A stretch of DNA of 64,000 nucleotides from Trebouxia sp. TZW2008 (taxonomy: Eukaryota > Chlorophyta > Trebouxiophyceae > Trebouxiales > Trebouxiaceae). Under the pieces are notes generated by a model. It searched no databases. It was not told where the DNA came from and saw only the letters and a program-made list of their open reading frames with translations. Position 1 is the first letter of the stretch. Every line of letters begins with the position of its first letter. The stretch is from contig BDIU01000186.1 of assembly GCA_002118135.1 (NCBI GenBank), positions 248,001 through 312,000 of the forward strand, given 5' to 3'. Shown here in pieces: positions 63,545 through 64,000 of this stretch. Made by a program: the position numbers and the translations under genes.

Positions 63545-64000
63545 ACACAGTCAGCTTGCTCTACCAGAATGGATTTACAGACAAGATGAAGTCAAGAGAG
63601 TGAATTCATGTCAGTAAGATGCCATGCATAGCTACAGGAGGTGGTGTATCATGCTGGCATCATTGAGTGAAGCCTGCTTCTTTTGCAACCCATCATGCAC
63701 TCCTGCACCCCAGCTGCATCAGCCAGCTGAATCTGCATGGCTTGCTGGGAGCAATCTGGGCACAGCTGTTTCAGCAGCTTGCAATGTCTTATCTTGGGTG
63801 TATACATCATCTGGACGTCTCTGCACAGAGCTTGTTGACATTTGATACTCCACAGTGTCTTGGCCTTTTGCTTTGATGTGACTTGGTCCCCATGATCTTG
63901 CCTGATTCGAATCCAGCCCAGGTTTGTCTGACTGAAGATCTGTTACATTGAACCTTTTCCCTTCAGATTTCACGCTTCAGGAGATCAACCTTGCAAGTGT
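63545..64000. other. Right-edge region downstream of carrier
   Basis: 456 bp after the carrier stop. It includes its 3' untranslated region. No gene is supported. A lone GATTCGAATCC at 63903 resembles a B box but lacks the rest of the SINE. Confidence 0.5.

Noticed and set aside
63897..63935. Third SINE copy at GATTCGAATCC
   Set aside because: Only the B-box-like core matches; none of the flanking SINE sequence is present.

Overview
The window is nuclear DNA from a eukaryotic green alga, most likely a trebouxiophyte-like chlorophyte. The genus cannot be fixed from sequence alone. Genes are split by many short introns, products are plant or algal in type (cytosolic RPE, plastid-like rhomboid, PDX1), and no operons, rRNA or CRISPR are present. 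A CFAP53 gene implies motile flagella at some life stage. One run of 72 N marks an assembly gap (3321-3392). All gene models were built by hand from splice consensus, reading phase and family similarity. Except for the gene cut by the left edge, every full model adds up to an open frame.

Layout. 1-3089 (-): CFAP53, truncated at the left edge. 3.2-5.1 kb: LINE remnant, gap and a weak small-gene candidate. 5168-7312 (-): ribulose-phosphate 3-epimerase, divergent from 7689-14290 (+): the DEAH helicase Prp43/DHX15. 14928-18854 (+): Q/R-rich protein of unknown function. 19910-23111 (-): rhomboid protease. 23936-29140 (-) and 29559-34671 (+): a head-to-head pair of receptor-like kinases, one of which looks like a pseudokinase. 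35922-37003 (-): Fyv7-like rRNA-processing factor, divergent from 37357-40363 (+): CBS-domain protein. 41120-42702 (-): PDX1. 43414-45167 (-): ETF beta. 46139-49748 (-): two-domain rhodanese. 50157-58051 (-): 967-aa membrane-anchored protein joining a hevein-type chitin-binding domain to a glycosyltransferase-like domain. 59024-59897 (-): RraA-like protein, divergent from 60262-63544 (+): mitochondrial carrier.

The most unusual signal lies inside the introns. At least eight of the genes carry degenerate tandem copies of exon edges (ghost exons), each including a splice junction. Copies often lie about 153-181 bp from the real junction. The copies keep recognisable codons but have lost splice sites, gained stops or been truncated. 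The same genes use GC-AG introns more often than expected: seven are required by reading frame. Other accessory elements are a pogo/Tc1-mariner-like MITE in three copies, a tRNA-derived SINE in two copies, LINE remnants, a minisatellite carrying TGACTCA sites beside a splice acceptor, and a perfect 18-bp hairpin.

Functionally the genes are mostly housekeeping. They cover pentose phosphate/Calvin carbon metabolism (RPE), vitamin B6 synthesis (PDX1), mitochondrial electron transfer and sulfur metabolism (ETFB, rhodanese, carrier), and RNA processing (Prp43, Fyv7). The kinase/pseudokinase pair and the hevein-glycosyltransferase protein are the lineage-specific items. Four divergent pairs share short 353-418 bp intergenic regions and are probably driven by bidirectional promoters.
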